Positions 28,001-37,421 of a stretch of 64,000 nt of DNA are shown piece after piece. The position numbers and the translations under genes were made by a program. Below the pieces are notes generated by a model. The model was not told the origin of the DNA. It ran no database searches and saw only the letters and a list, made by a program, of their open reading frames with translations. The stretch spans positions 2,418,001-2,482,000 of the forward strand of contig NZ_CP089309.1 of NCBI RefSeq assembly GCF_021228795.1. Direction: 5' to 3'. Position 1 is the first letter of the stretch. Every line of letters begins with the position of its first letter. This DNA is from Thiocapsa bogorovii. Its GTDB lineage: Bacteria; Pseudomonadota; Gammaproteobacteria; Chromatiales; Chromatiaceae.

Positions 28001-28822
28001 CTGCGGTTCTACGACCCCAAGATGCAGGCGAGCGTCAACCAACGCGCCGCGCTTGAACGGGAGCTTCGCCATGCCATCGGGGATGGCCAGCTCGTTCTCC
28101 ACTACCAATCGCAGGTCGACGGACAAGGGCATGTCAGCGGGGCCGAAGCGCTGCTGCGTTGGCGCCATCCGGAGCGCGGCCTGATCCCGCCCGCGCAGTT
28201 CATCGGACTCGCCGAGTCGCTCGGGCTGGCCCTGCCGTTGGGCCGTTGGGTCCTCGCGAGCGCCTGCGCACAGCTGGCCGAGTGGGCAAGGCGACCCGAA
28301 ACCGCGGGGCTCAACCTGGCGGTCAACATCAGCGGCGCGCATTTTCGCCGTCCCGAGCTCGTCGAGGATATCCGCCGGGCGCTCGCAGAGAGCGGGGCCA
28401 ATCCGAAGCGACTGCGACTGGAGTTGGCCGAGGCGACCTTGCTCGACGACCCCGATGACTCTCTCGCCAAGATGATCGCGTTGAAGGAGACGGGCGTTGG
28501 CTTTACTCTTGATAACTTCGGGTCGGGCTATTGCTCCTTGTCGTATCTCAAACGCCTGCCGTTGGATCAGCTGAAGATCGCCCCGGCGTTCGTGCACGAG
28601 GTCCTCGAGGGTTCAGAAGACGACGCCACCGCCGATAGTTTCGTCGCACTTGCCGAGAGCCTTGGCCTGGCGATCATGGCCGAGGGCGTCGAGACCGAAG
28701 CGCAGCGCGATTACCTGGCCCATCATGGCTGCCAGATCTTTCAGGGCTTTCTCTTCGGGCTGCCGGGTCCGGCCGACGCGCTGTTTCCAGGGAGGAGCAC
28801 CTCTGAACCGCAGAGAAGATGA
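25100..28822 (+). CDS. CHASE–PAS×4–GGDEF–EAL sensor protein with degenerate EAL domain
   Basis: 1240 residues. A membrane helix (about 12–30), a periplasmic CHASE-like sensor (about 45–240) and a second helix (about 256–280) are followed by four PAS-like repeats (starting near 310, 433, 557, 678). A GGDEF domain comes next with an intact RLGGDEFVVL and an upstream RKSD that fits a product-inhibition I-site. The EAL domain keeps EALLRW but reads LDNFGSGYCSL where DDFGTGYSSL is usual, and LKIAPAF where LKID is usual. Two metal or catalytic acidic positions are lost, so it is probably a diguanylate cyclase with a c-di-GMP-binding rather than hydrolysing EAL. The downstream paralogue keeps these residues. 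Confidence 0.88.
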   Translation: MRGRDKPKTTSSLTIAIATLLGALVLSAAVIINTEQQRVQLMRADNATLAKEYANTIADAIKHAMSSTHALAALVEQGQGKISDFQEFGKAMLPHYPGIDALFLAPDGVIRDVFPRAGNESVIGLDLLKDPVRDPDTMTPRDTGHLTLSSASTLIRSTTGIIGSHPVFIEDAQGNPVFWGFALARLPFPDALAPSGLSQLGERGIAYRLWTGTPATGDVQIIEASSVEPVSPVEAQVAVPNTKWTLSLSPIDGWGDPFGLAVRAGLGLLFSLLLATLAKLLADARTQKARLAMKLAERTAEIRAREAELERAEEIAQVGSWDFDIRSNRAIASAVACRITGVSPNTHFSLERFLAQVHPLDRTLVQAAWQAALRGEPYDVEHRTLVAGRLRWLRQRAVLEFDNDGRALRAAGTVEDITARKRAEQALSDSESRLRRIVETAREGIWTIDGDIRTTFVNPRMIELLGCPAEQIIGRSPFDFMDPEMRQLVERKLLERRQGISDQYELRLRRPDGSPLWTLLSTTPLKDDEGRYIGTLGMLTDISARKQAEAILEEERLLLKQAERIANIGAWEWEVAEDRWTHSTGWTAIHGIAGQLPQSTAEMLAIIPTDERDAVQDALEAALDGRRPFDIEHRIIRPIDGVLRRIHAVGEVIRNHRGEALAMRGIARDITASKEAEAELRIAAIAFEAQEGMLVTDAEEHILRVNEAFTRNTGYTAEEVIGRNPRLLRSGRHDPDFFAEMWARISDQGYWQGEIWNRRKNGEVFPEWLTVTAVRDDLGHVTHYVGTLTDISQRKEDEAVIRRLAFYDPLTGLANRRLLLDRLNQTLAAAARTGQDGALIFIDLDNFKQLNDTRGHQVGDLLLEEVAHRLTETVRKSDSVARLGGDEFVVLLQDLGDDSAQAAALAEAVGEKIITVLGRPYMLAGKEHESTPSLGIAMFDREPHTAEEILKHADLAMYQAKAAGRNRLRFYDPKMQASVNQRAALERELRHAIGDGQLVLHYQSQVDGQGHVSGAEALLRWRHPERGLIPPAQFIGLAESLGLALPLGRWVLASACAQLAEWARRPETAGLNLAVNISGAHFRRPELVEDIRRALAESGANPKRLRLELAEATLLDDPDDSLAKMIALKETGVGFTLDNFGSGYCSLSYLKRLPLDQLKIAPAFVHEVLEGSEDDATADSFVALAESLGLAIMAEGVETEAQRDYLAHHGCQIFQGFLFGLPGPADALFPGRSTSEPQRR

Positions 28823-29068
28823 GGCCGAATAGACCTCCCGAGCGGGGTGTTTCGACCGAGATCCGCCGAGGAATGTCCAATCGAATCCGAGCATCCCGCG
28901 ACAAACGAAAGGACCGAATGTCGCCGGAAAGGGCGGAACGGCGGGGTTTCCCGCAAGCACACATAACTAGAAGGCATCGCACAGTCGAACCGACAGACAC
29001 GGACTCTCGCTCATGGGTCTATCCGAAGCCGGCTGCGTCGTTTCCACGCCGACGCAGGAGACCGCGCC

Positions 29069-32000
29069 GTGAACCGGAGGCGGCAGATATGGAGCTCGAC
29101 CGCGATGACTCATTCCACCCTGCGAGCCGCCGCCCGACCCGGGGTGGTCGCGGCCCTGGTCTTCGTGACAGCCACCAGCCTTGCCGGGGCGGCGGTCACC
29201 TACTTCGAGCAACAGCGCCTCGCACTCGCACGCGCGGATGCGGGCGCGCTCGCGGACGACTTCGTTGACATTCTCGAGATCCAGATCGATCGTGCCCTGT
29301 CGGTGACGTACGCCTTGGCGGCACTGGTCCACCAGGGAGAAGGACACGTCGAGGGATTCGAAACGACAGCCCGTGCGCTCTTGCCTTTTTACGACAACGT
29401 CGAGGCCGTTTATCTGGCACCCGCCGGTGTCGTCCAAGAGGTCTTCCCCGTAGAAACCAACGAGGCGGTGCTCGGCCTGAATCTGCTCGAGGAGCCTGAC
29501 CAACGCACCGAGGCACGCCTTGCGCGCGACACCGGCCGGCTCACTCTGGCGGGCCCTTTCGAGCTGGTACAAGGCGGAGAAGGTCTCGTCGGGCGGCTGC
29601 CGGTCTTCTTGGGGGACGAAAACGGCAACCGGCGGTTCTGGGGCTTCACGATGGCGATGTTGCGCACCCCGTCGGCACTCGCGCCCGCCCGTTTGTCGCA
29701 ACTGCAAGAGCGCGGCTTCGAGTTCGCACTTTGGCGCACCGATCCGAGCACCGGCACTGCACAGATCATCGAACAATCCTCCCCCGCAGCATTCGCTGAC
29801 CCGGTGAACCAACCCGTACCGCTGCCGAACACCACCTGGACCTTGAGCGTCAGCCCGGCGAGTGGCTGGTCCGATCCCGCAGGATTGGCCGTCAAGGGCG
29901 CATCGGGGGTATCGCTTGCGGTGCTGCTGGCTGCCCTGGCCGGTCTGCTTGTGCGATCCCGGCTCGACCGTGAACGGCTCGAGGACCTGATACGCGAGCG
30001 CACGGAGCAGATCCGCGCCCGCGAGTCGGAGCTTACCCGCGCCCAAGCGGTCGCCAAGGTCGGCAGTTGGACGCTGGACCTGGCGAGTGGCCGTGTTCAG
30101 CGTTCGGCAGAGACCGAGCGAATCCTCGGGCCGCATGAGGGTAGACCCTGCACGGCGCAAGCACTGTTCGGCCCCGTTCACCCGGACGACCGGGAGATCA
30201 CGGATCAGGCCTGGCAGGCGGCGCGCGCGGGCGAGCCGTTCGATATCTGCTACCGCATCCTGAACGACGAAAGGCTCTCCTGGCTTCGCGCCCGTGTCGA
30301 GCCCGCGCCCGAAGCCTCCGGCGGTCGCCGCTGCAGCGTCGGCACGCTGCAGGACATCACGGAGCATAAAACGGCCGATACGGCGTTGCGCGAGAGCGAA
30401 GCCTTCCTCAACTCGGTGATGGAGATCCTTCCGATCGGAATCTGGTTCCTGGATGCGCACGGCGATATCCGATTCATCAACGCGGCCGGCAAACGCATCT
30501 GGGGCGGTGCTCGCTATGTCGGAATGAAGCATTTCAGCGAGTACAAGGCTTGGTGGCTCGACAACGGCAAGCCGATCGAACCCGAGGACTGGGCGGCTTC
30601 ACGCGCCATTGCCCGTGGGGAGACCTCGATCGGGGAACAAATCGAGATCGAGTGCTTCGATGGCACGCGCAAGATCGTTCTCAACTCGGCCGTGCCGTTG
30701 CGGGGAGCCAACGGGGCCGTCACGGGGGTCGTGGTCGTCAACCAAGACATCACCCGGGACAAGGCCGCCGAAGAAGAGATCCGTCGTCTCGCCTTCTACG
30801 ACCCCTTGACGCGTCTGCCCAATCGACGGCTCCTGCTCGAGCATCTCGCCCACGCTCAAGGCAAAAGCGCCCGCAGCCTGCAGGAAGGCGCGCTGCTCTT
30901 CATCGATCTGGATAATTTCAAGACGCTCAACGACACCTATGGACACGAGACCGGCGACCTGTTGCTCCGGCAGGTTGCCGAGCGGCTGAGCGCCTGCGTA
31001 CGCGAGGGCGACACCGTCGCCCGGCTCGGGGGCGACGAGTTTGTCGTGATGCTCGAGGATCTGAGCACGGATCCGGAAGAGGCCGCGGCACACGCCGAGC
31101 GAACGGCCGAGAAGATCCTCGCCCAGCTCAACCCGCCGTACCGAATCGCGGAGCAGTCGCACCACAGCACCCCGAGCATCGGGATCACGCTCTTCTGCGG
31201 TCATCGCGAGAGCCTCGAAGACGTGCTCAAACGCGCCGACCTGGCGATGTACCAGGCCAAGGGCGCCGGCCGCAACACCTTGCGCTTCTTCAATCCCGAG
31301 ATGCATTCGGTTTTGGCGCGACGCGCAACCCTTGAGGTGGACCTGCGTCAGGGCCTGCTCGACGGGCAGTTCTTCCTCCAATATCAGCCTCAGGTCGACG
31401 ACACGGGACAGGTCACGGGCGCCGAAGCCTTGCTGCGCTGGCGTCACCCGGAGCGCGGTCTGGTCTCGCCCGGAGAATTCATCCCGGTGGCGGAGTCCTC
31501 GGGCCTGATCCTGCCGCTCGGTCAGTGGGTGCTCGAAGCCGCTGCGCGACAGCTCGCCGCCTGGGCGGAACAACCCGAAACCCGGCATCTGTCCTTGGCC
31601 GTCAACATCAGTGCACGTCAGTTCCGTGATCCGCACTTTGTCGAGCAGGTCCTGCGGATCATCGAGCAGACCGGCGCGAACCCGCAGCGACTCAAGCTCG
31701 AGATTACCGAAAGCCTCCTGCTCGACGACATCGGCGATGCCATTGCGACCATGGCGGCGCTAAAATCCCACGGTGTCGGTTTCTCGCTCGACGACTTCGG
31801 AACCGGCTACTCCTCGCTGTCCTATCTGAAGCGGCTGCCGCTGGATCAACTCAAGATCGACCAGTCGTTCGTCCGCGACGTCCTGACCGATCCGAACGAC
31901 GCCGCGATTGCGCGTACCATTGTCGCGCTGGCTCAAACACTCGGCCTCGGCGTGATCGCCGAGGGTGTCGAGACGCAGGCCCAGCGAAGCTTTCTGGCCG

Positions 32001-32089
32001 AGCACGGATGCCGAGCCTTTCAGGGATATTTATTCGGACGACCCAGCGGCGCCGAAGATCTGCTTGCGCAGTCGCAAGCCGTGGCTTGA
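29069..32089 (+). CDS. CHASE–PAS–GGDEF–EAL sensor protein
   Basis: A 1006-residue paralogue of the preceding gene, with the same CHASE-like periplasmic sensor between two helices but only about two PAS repeats (near 330 and 444). The GGDEF motif (RLGGDEFVVM, about 653, with REGD I-site before it) and the EAL motif (EALLRW) are intact, as are LDDFGTGYSSL and LKIDQSFV. Both c-di-GMP synthesis and hydrolysis are therefore possible. The start is GTG at 29069, with AGGAG 8 nt upstream; ATG at 29105 is an alternative. The 246-bp gap after the first paralogue shows no gene. Tandem duplication is the simplest origin. Confidence 0.88.
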   Translation: MNRRRQIWSSTAMTHSTLRAAARPGVVAALVFVTATSLAGAAVTYFEQQRLALARADAGALADDFVDILEIQIDRALSVTYALAALVHQGEGHVEGFETTARALLPFYDNVEAVYLAPAGVVQEVFPVETNEAVLGLNLLEEPDQRTEARLARDTGRLTLAGPFELVQGGEGLVGRLPVFLGDENGNRRFWGFTMAMLRTPSALAPARLSQLQERGFEFALWRTDPSTGTAQIIEQSSPAAFADPVNQPVPLPNTTWTLSVSPASGWSDPAGLAVKGASGVSLAVLLAALAGLLVRSRLDRERLEDLIRERTEQIRARESELTRAQAVAKVGSWTLDLASGRVQRSAETERILGPHEGRPCTAQALFGPVHPDDREITDQAWQAARAGEPFDICYRILNDERLSWLRARVEPAPEASGGRRCSVGTLQDITEHKTADTALRESEAFLNSVMEILPIGIWFLDAHGDIRFINAAGKRIWGGARYVGMKHFSEYKAWWLDNGKPIEPEDWAASRAIARGETSIGEQIEIECFDGTRKIVLNSAVPLRGANGAVTGVVVVNQDITRDKAAEEEIRRLAFYDPLTRLPNRRLLLEHLAHAQGKSARSLQEGALLFIDLDNFKTLNDTYGHETGDLLLRQVAERLSACVREGDTVARLGGDEFVVMLEDLSTDPEEAAAHAERTAEKILAQLNPPYRIAEQSHHSTPSIGITLFCGHRESLEDVLKRADLAMYQAKGAGRNTLRFFNPEMHSVLARRATLEVDLRQGLLDGQFFLQYQPQVDDTGQVTGAEALLRWRHPERGLVSPGEFIPVAESSGLILPLGQWVLEAAARQLAAWAEQPETRHLSLAVNISARQFRDPHFVEQVLRIIEQTGANPQRLKLEITESLLLDDIGDAIATMAALKSHGVGFSLDDFGTGYSSLSYLKRLPLDQLKIDQSFVRDVLTDPNDAAIARTIVALAQTLGLGVIAEGVETQAQRSFLAEHGCRAFQGYLFGRPSGAEDLLAQSQAVA

Positions 32090-32185
32090 TCCTCAGGGGC
32101 GCGTCCGCGCAGGCGCGCCTGCTGCCGGACGGTGGTATCCTTGGGGCGAGCGAAGCACCGTCCCCACGTTCAGGCAGTCGCGGAC

Positions 32186-35002
32186 ATGAATCTCCTCTTC
32201 GTCGTTCTCATTCTCTTCATCGGGGCCGGTCTGGCTGCGTGGGTCTCGCGTTTCGGCCGGCTGCAATCGGCCTGGATGGCCGGTGGCATCGCCCTTGCCG
32301 CCATGGCAGCGCTGGCACCGAGCGTGGCCGCTCCGTTTCTGGGCGAGACCCTGGTGCAACGCATCCCATGGATACCGGCGCTGGGACTCGATCTCGCCTT
32401 CCGACTCGACGGGTTGGGTCTGCTGTTCGCCCTGATGATTCTGGGAATCGGTCTGCTGGTCATTCTCTACGCGCGCTACTACCTGGCCGAGCGCGACTGT
32501 ATGGGCCGCTTCTACGGCTATCTGTTGCTCTTCATGGGCTCGATGCTCGGAATCGTCCTGTCCGAGAACCTGATCCTGCTCTTGATGTTCTGGGAGTTGA
32601 CGAGCCTCTCGTCCTTCCTGCTGATCAGTTACTGGCAGCATCGCGAGGATGCCCGAACGGGGGCGCGCATGGCGCTTGCCGTCACCGGGCTGGGCGGGCT
32701 CGCCATGCTCGGCGGCTTCGTGCTACTGGGCGAGATGGTCGGAAGCTACGATCTGTCCGTGATCCTCGCCAACGGCGAGCTGATCCGATCCGACCCGCTC
32801 TACACGCCGATGCTGGTGTTGATCTTGCTCGGCGCCTTGACCAAGTCGGCGCAGTTCCCCTTCCATTTCTGGCTGCCGCACGCCATGGCGGCACCCACGC
32901 CCGTATCGGCCTATCTGCACTCGGCAACCCTGGTCAAAGCGGGTGTGTTCCTGCTGGCTCGACTGTTCCCGGCGCTTTCGGGCACGACCGAGTGGTCGGT
33001 TCTCGTCATGGGCGCGGGGCTTTCGACGCTCTTGATCGGCGCCTATTTCGCCCTCTTCAAACACGACCTCAAGGGCCTGCTCGCCTATTCGACCATCAGC
33101 CATCTGGGTCTGATCACGCTGCTGTTCGGCATCGGGACACCGCTCGCCGCGGTCGCCGGGGTCTTCCACATCATCAACCACGCAACCTTCAAGGCATCGC
33201 TCTTCATGGCCGCGGGCATCATCGACCACGAATGCGGGACGCGCGACATGCGCCGCATCAACGGTCTCTGGCGCTATATGCCCTACACGGGAACGCTGGC
33301 GATGGTGGCCGCAGCGGCCATGGCCGGCGTTCCGCTCTTCAACGGGTTCCTCTCCAAGGAGATGTTCTTCGGCGAAACGGTCAGCTTCTCCGCGAAGCAT
33401 CACTGGGAGTGGCTCCTGCCCAGCGCGGTCGTTGTCGCGGGGATCTTTGCCGTGGCCTATTCGCTGCGCTTTATCCACGACGTCTTCTTCAACGGCGATC
33501 CGGTCGACCTGCCGAGGACCCCGCATGAGCCGCCGCGCTGGATGAAGGTGCCGGTAGAGATCCTGGTTGCGGTCTGTTTGCTCGTCGGGATCCTGCCTGC
33601 CTTCACCGTAGCGCCGCTGCTCTCGGTTGCGGCGACGGGCGTCCTGCAGAGCGCCCCGCCGGACTACGATCTGGCCATCTGGCACGGCGTCAACGCCGCG
33701 CTTGTGATGAGCATCGTCGCCTTGATCGGAGGGGTCCTGATCTATGCCGGACGCCGGCCGCTGTTCAGCCTCGCGACCAAGCTCGAAGGGCTTCTCGATG
33801 CCAAGGCCGTCTTCGATTGGCTGTTGGGCAAGCTCCTCGCTCTAGCCCGCGCCGTCACGCTCACCCTGGATTCGGGATCTCTGCAACGCATGCTGTTTGT
33901 TTTCATCGTCTCGGCCCTGACCCTGGGGACGGTCGGTTTCCTCGGCGGCGGCGCACCTCTGGCCGGCGATCGCGCCCTTTTGCCGGCCGATGCGGTCAGT
34001 CTTCTCGTGACGATCGCTCTGATCACCGTCGCGCTGTGGACGGTCGTCCTGCACCGTCGCCGCCTGACCGCACTGATCGTGATGGGTGCCTTGGGCCTGC
34101 TGGTCTCGCTCATCTTCGTGAAGTTCTCGGCTCCGGATCTCGCATTGACCCAGCTCTCGGTCGAGGTGGTGACGATCGTCCTGCTGCTCTTGGCGCTCTA
34201 TTTCCTGCCGCAGCACAGCCCGAGCGAGTCGAGCCTGGCCCGGCGGATTCGAGACATGGGTGTCGCCGGCTTGGCCGGCGGCGGAGCGGCGGCCCTCACC
34301 TGGTCGGTCCTGACCCGCCCTTACGAGAGCATCGCGGACTACTTTCTGGAGAACAGCGTACCCGGAGGCGGAGGCGGCAACGTCGTCAACGTCATCCTGG
34401 TTGATTTCCGAGGTTTCGATACCTTGGGCGAGATCTCGGTCCTGGCGCTGGCCGGATTGGGGATCTATGCGATGCTGAAGGATCTGCGTCTGCCCGGACC
34501 CGCGTACGACACCCGCGGGCGCCCGTGGAATTGGGACATGCATCCGACCATCATGGCCGCCCTGACGCGCCTCCTGCTGCCGCTCGCCCTCCTGGTCTCG
34601 GTCTTCATCTTCCTGCGCGGTCACAACCTGCCGGGCGGCGGTTTCATCGCCGGGCTCATTACCGCAATCGCCTTGATCATGCAGTACCTTGCGAACGGAG
34701 CGGAATGGACCCACGACCGCATGACATCCAATCTGCATCCGGTCATCGGCGCCGGGCTGATGATCGGGCTGTTGACCGGACTCGCGAGTCTGGTCTTCGG
34801 CTATCCCTTCCTGACATCGGCCTTTACCCATGTGCACTGGCCGGTCATCGGTGACTTCGAGCTGGCCTCGGCGATCGCCTTTGACCTCGGCGTCTACCTC
34901 GTGGTGGTCGGGGCCACGCTCCTGATCCTGGTGCATCTCGGTCTGATGCATCACGCCAGCCATCCGGGCGAGCCGAACACGTCGGAGCCGAACCATGCTT
35001 GA
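32186..35002 (+). CDS. mrpA: Mrp-type Na+/H+ antiporter subunit A fused to subunit B
   Basis: 938 residues with about 20 or more membrane helices. The N-terminal part is a proton-pumping NuoL-like subunit: LMFWELTSLSSFLLISYW holds the key Glu, and LTKSAQFPFHFWLPHAM is the classical antiporter motif. After the MbhE-like middle, the last ~150 residues are a complete MrpB domain (LRGHNLPGGGFIAGL). The A-B fusion is the group-2 Mrp arrangement (also PhaAB/ShaAB). It exchanges Na+ or K+ for protons across the inner membrane. ATG at 32186 (MNLLFVVLILFIG) is preferred to the upstream in-frame start. It overlaps mrpC by 8 bp. Confidence 0.95.
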   Translation: MNLLFVVLILFIGAGLAAWVSRFGRLQSAWMAGGIALAAMAALAPSVAAPFLGETLVQRIPWIPALGLDLAFRLDGLGLLFALMILGIGLLVILYARYYLAERDCMGRFYGYLLLFMGSMLGIVLSENLILLLMFWELTSLSSFLLISYWQHREDARTGARMALAVTGLGGLAMLGGFVLLGEMVGSYDLSVILANGELIRSDPLYTPMLVLILLGALTKSAQFPFHFWLPHAMAAPTPVSAYLHSATLVKAGVFLLARLFPALSGTTEWSVLVMGAGLSTLLIGAYFALFKHDLKGLLAYSTISHLGLITLLFGIGTPLAAVAGVFHIINHATFKASLFMAAGIIDHECGTRDMRRINGLWRYMPYTGTLAMVAAAAMAGVPLFNGFLSKEMFFGETVSFSAKHHWEWLLPSAVVVAGIFAVAYSLRFIHDVFFNGDPVDLPRTPHEPPRWMKVPVEILVAVCLLVGILPAFTVAPLLSVAATGVLQSAPPDYDLAIWHGVNAALVMSIVALIGGVLIYAGRRPLFSLATKLEGLLDAKAVFDWLLGKLLALARAVTLTLDSGSLQRMLFVFIVSALTLGTVGFLGGGAPLAGDRALLPADAVSLLVTIALITVALWTVVLHRRRLTALIVMGALGLLVSLIFVKFSAPDLALTQLSVEVVTIVLLLLALYFLPQHSPSESSLARRIRDMGVAGLAGGGAAALTWSVLTRPYESIADYFLENSVPGGGGGNVVNVILVDFRGFDTLGEISVLALAGLGIYAMLKDLRLPGPAYDTRGRPWNWDMHPTIMAALTRLLLPLALLVSVFIFLRGHNLPGGGFIAGLITAIALIMQYLANGAEWTHDRMTSNLHPVIGAGLMIGLLTGLASLVFGYPFLTSAFTHVHWPVIGDFELASAIAFDLGVYLVVVGATLLILVHLGLMHHASHPGEPNTSEPNHA

Positions 35003-35381
35003 GGAGCTGTCGTCGATGGAAGCTTTGATCGCCGTGATCATCGGTGTCTTGACCGCCTGCGGGGTCTACCTCGCGCTGCGGGCGCGCACCTTCCCCGTGG
35101 TCATCGGACTGACCCTGCTGTCCTACGCCGTGAATCTCTTCCTCTTCGTCACCGGGCGCCTGACCGTGGGCCAGCCCGCGGTCATCTCGGATCAGGCCGT
35201 CGGCTATGCCGATCCTCTGCCTCAAGCGCTGGTGCTGACCGCCATCGTCATCAGCTTCGGAATGACCGCCTTTATCATCATGCTGTCGCTCAAGGCGCGT
35301 GCCGAGCTGGGAACCGATCAGGTGGATGGCCGGCTCGACGCCGGCGACGGCGGTGACATCCCCGGGGAGAAGCGCGGATGA
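34995..35381 (+). CDS. mrpC: Mrp-type Na+/H+ antiporter subunit C
   Basis: A NuoK-like subunit of 128 residues with three helices (ALIAVIIGVLTACGVYLAL; VVIGLTLLSYAVNLFLFV; LVLTAIVISFGMTAFIIML). GLTLLSYAVNL and DPLPQALVLTAIVI are the family signatures. Its ATG overlaps the mrpA stop and its stop overlaps the mrpD ATG, so expression is coupled. Confidence 0.95.
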   Translation: MLEELSSMEALIAVIIGVLTACGVYLALRARTFPVVIGLTLLSYAVNLFLFVTGRLTVGQPAVISDQAVGYADPLPQALVLTAIVISFGMTAFIIMLSLKARAELGTDQVDGRLDAGDGGDIPGEKRG

Positions 35382-36910
35382 ACCATTTGGTCATCGCCCC
35401 GATCCTCTTCCCGCTGTTTGCGGCGACCCTGTTGCTGCTGGTGCGGCGCGTCATCCCCTTGCGCGTGCGCCGCCGCCTGAATCTCGTCGCACTCATCGTG
35501 CAGGTCCTGTTGGTGTCGCTGCTCGTTCAGCGCGTCGCCGGAGGCGAGATTCTGGTGTATGCGCTCGGCAACTGGCCGGCACCCTACGGGATCGTGATGG
35601 TCGCGGATCGTCTGAGCGTCTGGATGTTGCTCATCACGAGCCTCCTCGCCTTCTTCGCCATGCTCTATGCCGTGCGCGGCACGGATGCCGGAAGCCGGCA
35701 CTTTCATCCGCTCTTTCAGCTCCAGATCTTCGGACTGAGCGGGGCCTTTCTGACCGGCGATCTATTCAACCTCTTTGTCTTCTTCGAGATCCTGCTGCTC
35801 GCCTCCTACGGGCTGCTGCTGCATCGCGGCGGAGCAAATCGAGTTCGCGCGGGGTTGCACTTCGTCGCCCTGAATCTGGCGGGGTCCACGCTCTTTTTGT
35901 TCGCGGTCGGCACCCTATACGCCATCCTCGGGACGCTCAACATGGCGGACCTGGCGGTGAAGGCGGCGGCCACGCCGCCGGAAAATCTCGGCGTGGTGCG
36001 CGCGGCCGGGCTCCTGCTGTTCACGGTCTTCGCGCTCAAGGCGGCACTGATCCCGCTCTATCTCTGGCTGCCCGCGGCTTATTCGTCGACATCGGCACCG
36101 GTGGCCGCGCTTTTCGCCATCATGACCAAGGTCGGCGCCTACAGCATTCTGCGGGTCTATACGCTGATCTTCGGCGCCGAGGCCGGTCCGGTCGCGGATC
36201 TGATCGGCCCCTGGTTGTTGCCGCTCGCGCTCGCAACCATGGCGGTCGGTACCTTGGGCGTGCTCGCCGCGCACGAGTTGCGTCGGCAGGTCGCCTATCT
36301 CGTGGTGGTCTCCGTGGGATTCTTGCTGACGGCCTTTGCACTGGGGACCGAGGCCAGCATCGGCGCGGGTCTCTACTACTTGGCGCACAGCACCTTCGCC
36401 GCGGCCGCGTTTTTTCTCCTGGCGGACATCATCGCCATGGGACGCGGCACGCTTGCCGATCGCCTGGATCCGGGACCGATCATCACCGACGCCAACCTGG
36501 TCGGTGCGCTCTTCTTCGTCACCGCCATCCTGGTCGCCGGGCTGCCGCCGCTCTCGGGGTTCGTCGGCAAATACATGGTGCTGAACGCCGCGGTAGACCT
36601 GCCGAGCATGCCTTGGGTCTTCGGGGTAATTCTGACCGCCGGACTCTTCGGCGTGATTGCGCTCGCGCGCAGCGGCAGCCTATTGTTCTATCGCGCCGAG
36701 GGCGTCATCGAACGGACCGGCGCGGCCGGCCGGTCCGCCATCGGTCCGAATTGGGGTCGCCTCCTGCCGGTCATCGGCCTTCTGCTGATGTGTGTCACGC
36801 TGGTCGTTTTGGCCGGCCCTTTGTCCGACTATACCCGTGCGATCGGCCAACAGCTTTTGGAGCCGAGCGCCTACATCCGCGCGGTGCTGGGCGATCCCCG
36901 AAATGCATGA
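35378..36910 (+). CDS. mrpD: Mrp-type Na+/H+ antiporter subunit D
   Basis: A 510-residue NuoM/N-like membrane subunit. LFNLFVFFEILLLASYGLLL carries the conserved Glu, and FALKAALIPLYLWLPAAYSS is the proton-channel motif. With MrpA it forms the ion-translocating core. It is followed 16 bp later by mrpE. Confidence 0.96.
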   Translation: MNHLVIAPILFPLFAATLLLLVRRVIPLRVRRRLNLVALIVQVLLVSLLVQRVAGGEILVYALGNWPAPYGIVMVADRLSVWMLLITSLLAFFAMLYAVRGTDAGSRHFHPLFQLQIFGLSGAFLTGDLFNLFVFFEILLLASYGLLLHRGGANRVRAGLHFVALNLAGSTLFLFAVGTLYAILGTLNMADLAVKAAATPPENLGVVRAAGLLLFTVFALKAALIPLYLWLPAAYSSTSAPVAALFAIMTKVGAYSILRVYTLIFGAEAGPVADLIGPWLLPLALATMAVGTLGVLAAHELRRQVAYLVVVSVGFLLTAFALGTEASIGAGLYYLAHSTFAAAAFFLLADIIAMGRGTLADRLDPGPIITDANLVGALFFVTAILVAGLPPLSGFVGKYMVLNAAVDLPSMPWVFGVILTAGLFGVIALARSGSLLFYRAEGVIERTGAAGRSAIGPNWGRLLPVIGLLLMCVTLVVLAGPLSDYTRAIGQQLLEPSAYIRAVLGDPRNA

Positions 36911-36926
36911 GCGGAGTGCATAGGCG

Positions 36927-37421
36927 ATGAAGCTCAGGCTGCTGCCCCATCCCATCCTCACGCCGGTGCTGGCCCTGATCTGGCTCCTGCTGGTCAACAG
37001 CCTGTCGCCCGGGCAGATCCTCTTGGGACTGATCCTGGGATGGGCGATCCCGGTCTTCACGCTGCGCTTCTGGCCGGAGCGGGTCAGGATCCACAAGCCG
37101 CTGACCTTAATGCGATTCTTTGCGGTCGTCATGTACGACATCCTGATCGCGAACCTGACGGTCGCCGCGCTGATACTGGGCGGGCCCAAGCACGTCAAGC
37201 CGGCCTTCGTGCGCGTGCCGCTCGCCTTGCGCACGGATCTCGGGATCAGCCTGCTCGCCAATACGGTCTCGTTGACCCCAGGCACCGTCTCGGCTTGGCT
37301 CAGCCCGGACCGCAGCCATTTGGTCGTGCATGGGCTGAAGGTCAGAGATCCCGACGCCCTGATCGCCGAGATCAAGCGCCGCTACGAGGCGCCGATCAAA
37401 GAGGTCTTCGAACCATGTTGA
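36927..37421 (+). CDS. mrpE: Mrp-type Na+/H+ antiporter subunit E
   Basis: 164 residues, with N-terminal helices and the family stretch ANTVSLTPGTVSAWLSPD followed by LVVHGL. It is required for complex assembly in other bacteria. The stop overlaps the mrpF ATG by 7 bp. Confidence 0.94.
   Translation: MKLRLLPHPILTPVLALIWLLLVNSLSPGQILLGLILGWAIPVFTLRFWPERVRIHKPLTLMRFFAVVMYDILIANLTVAALILGGPKHVKPAFVRVPLALRTDLGISLLANTVSLTPGTVSAWLSPDRSHLVVHGLKVRDPDALIAEIKRRYEAPIKEVFEPC

Noticed and set aside
26885-28597. A 570-codon minus-strand frame opposite the first GGDEF–EAL gene
   Set aside because: Antisense shadow of a well-supported coding sequence with no recognisable domain of its own.
28802-28815. CTGAACCGCAGAG at the end of the first GGDEF–EAL gene
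   Set aside because: Only the first nine bases match the element arm, and no inverted partner is found downstream.
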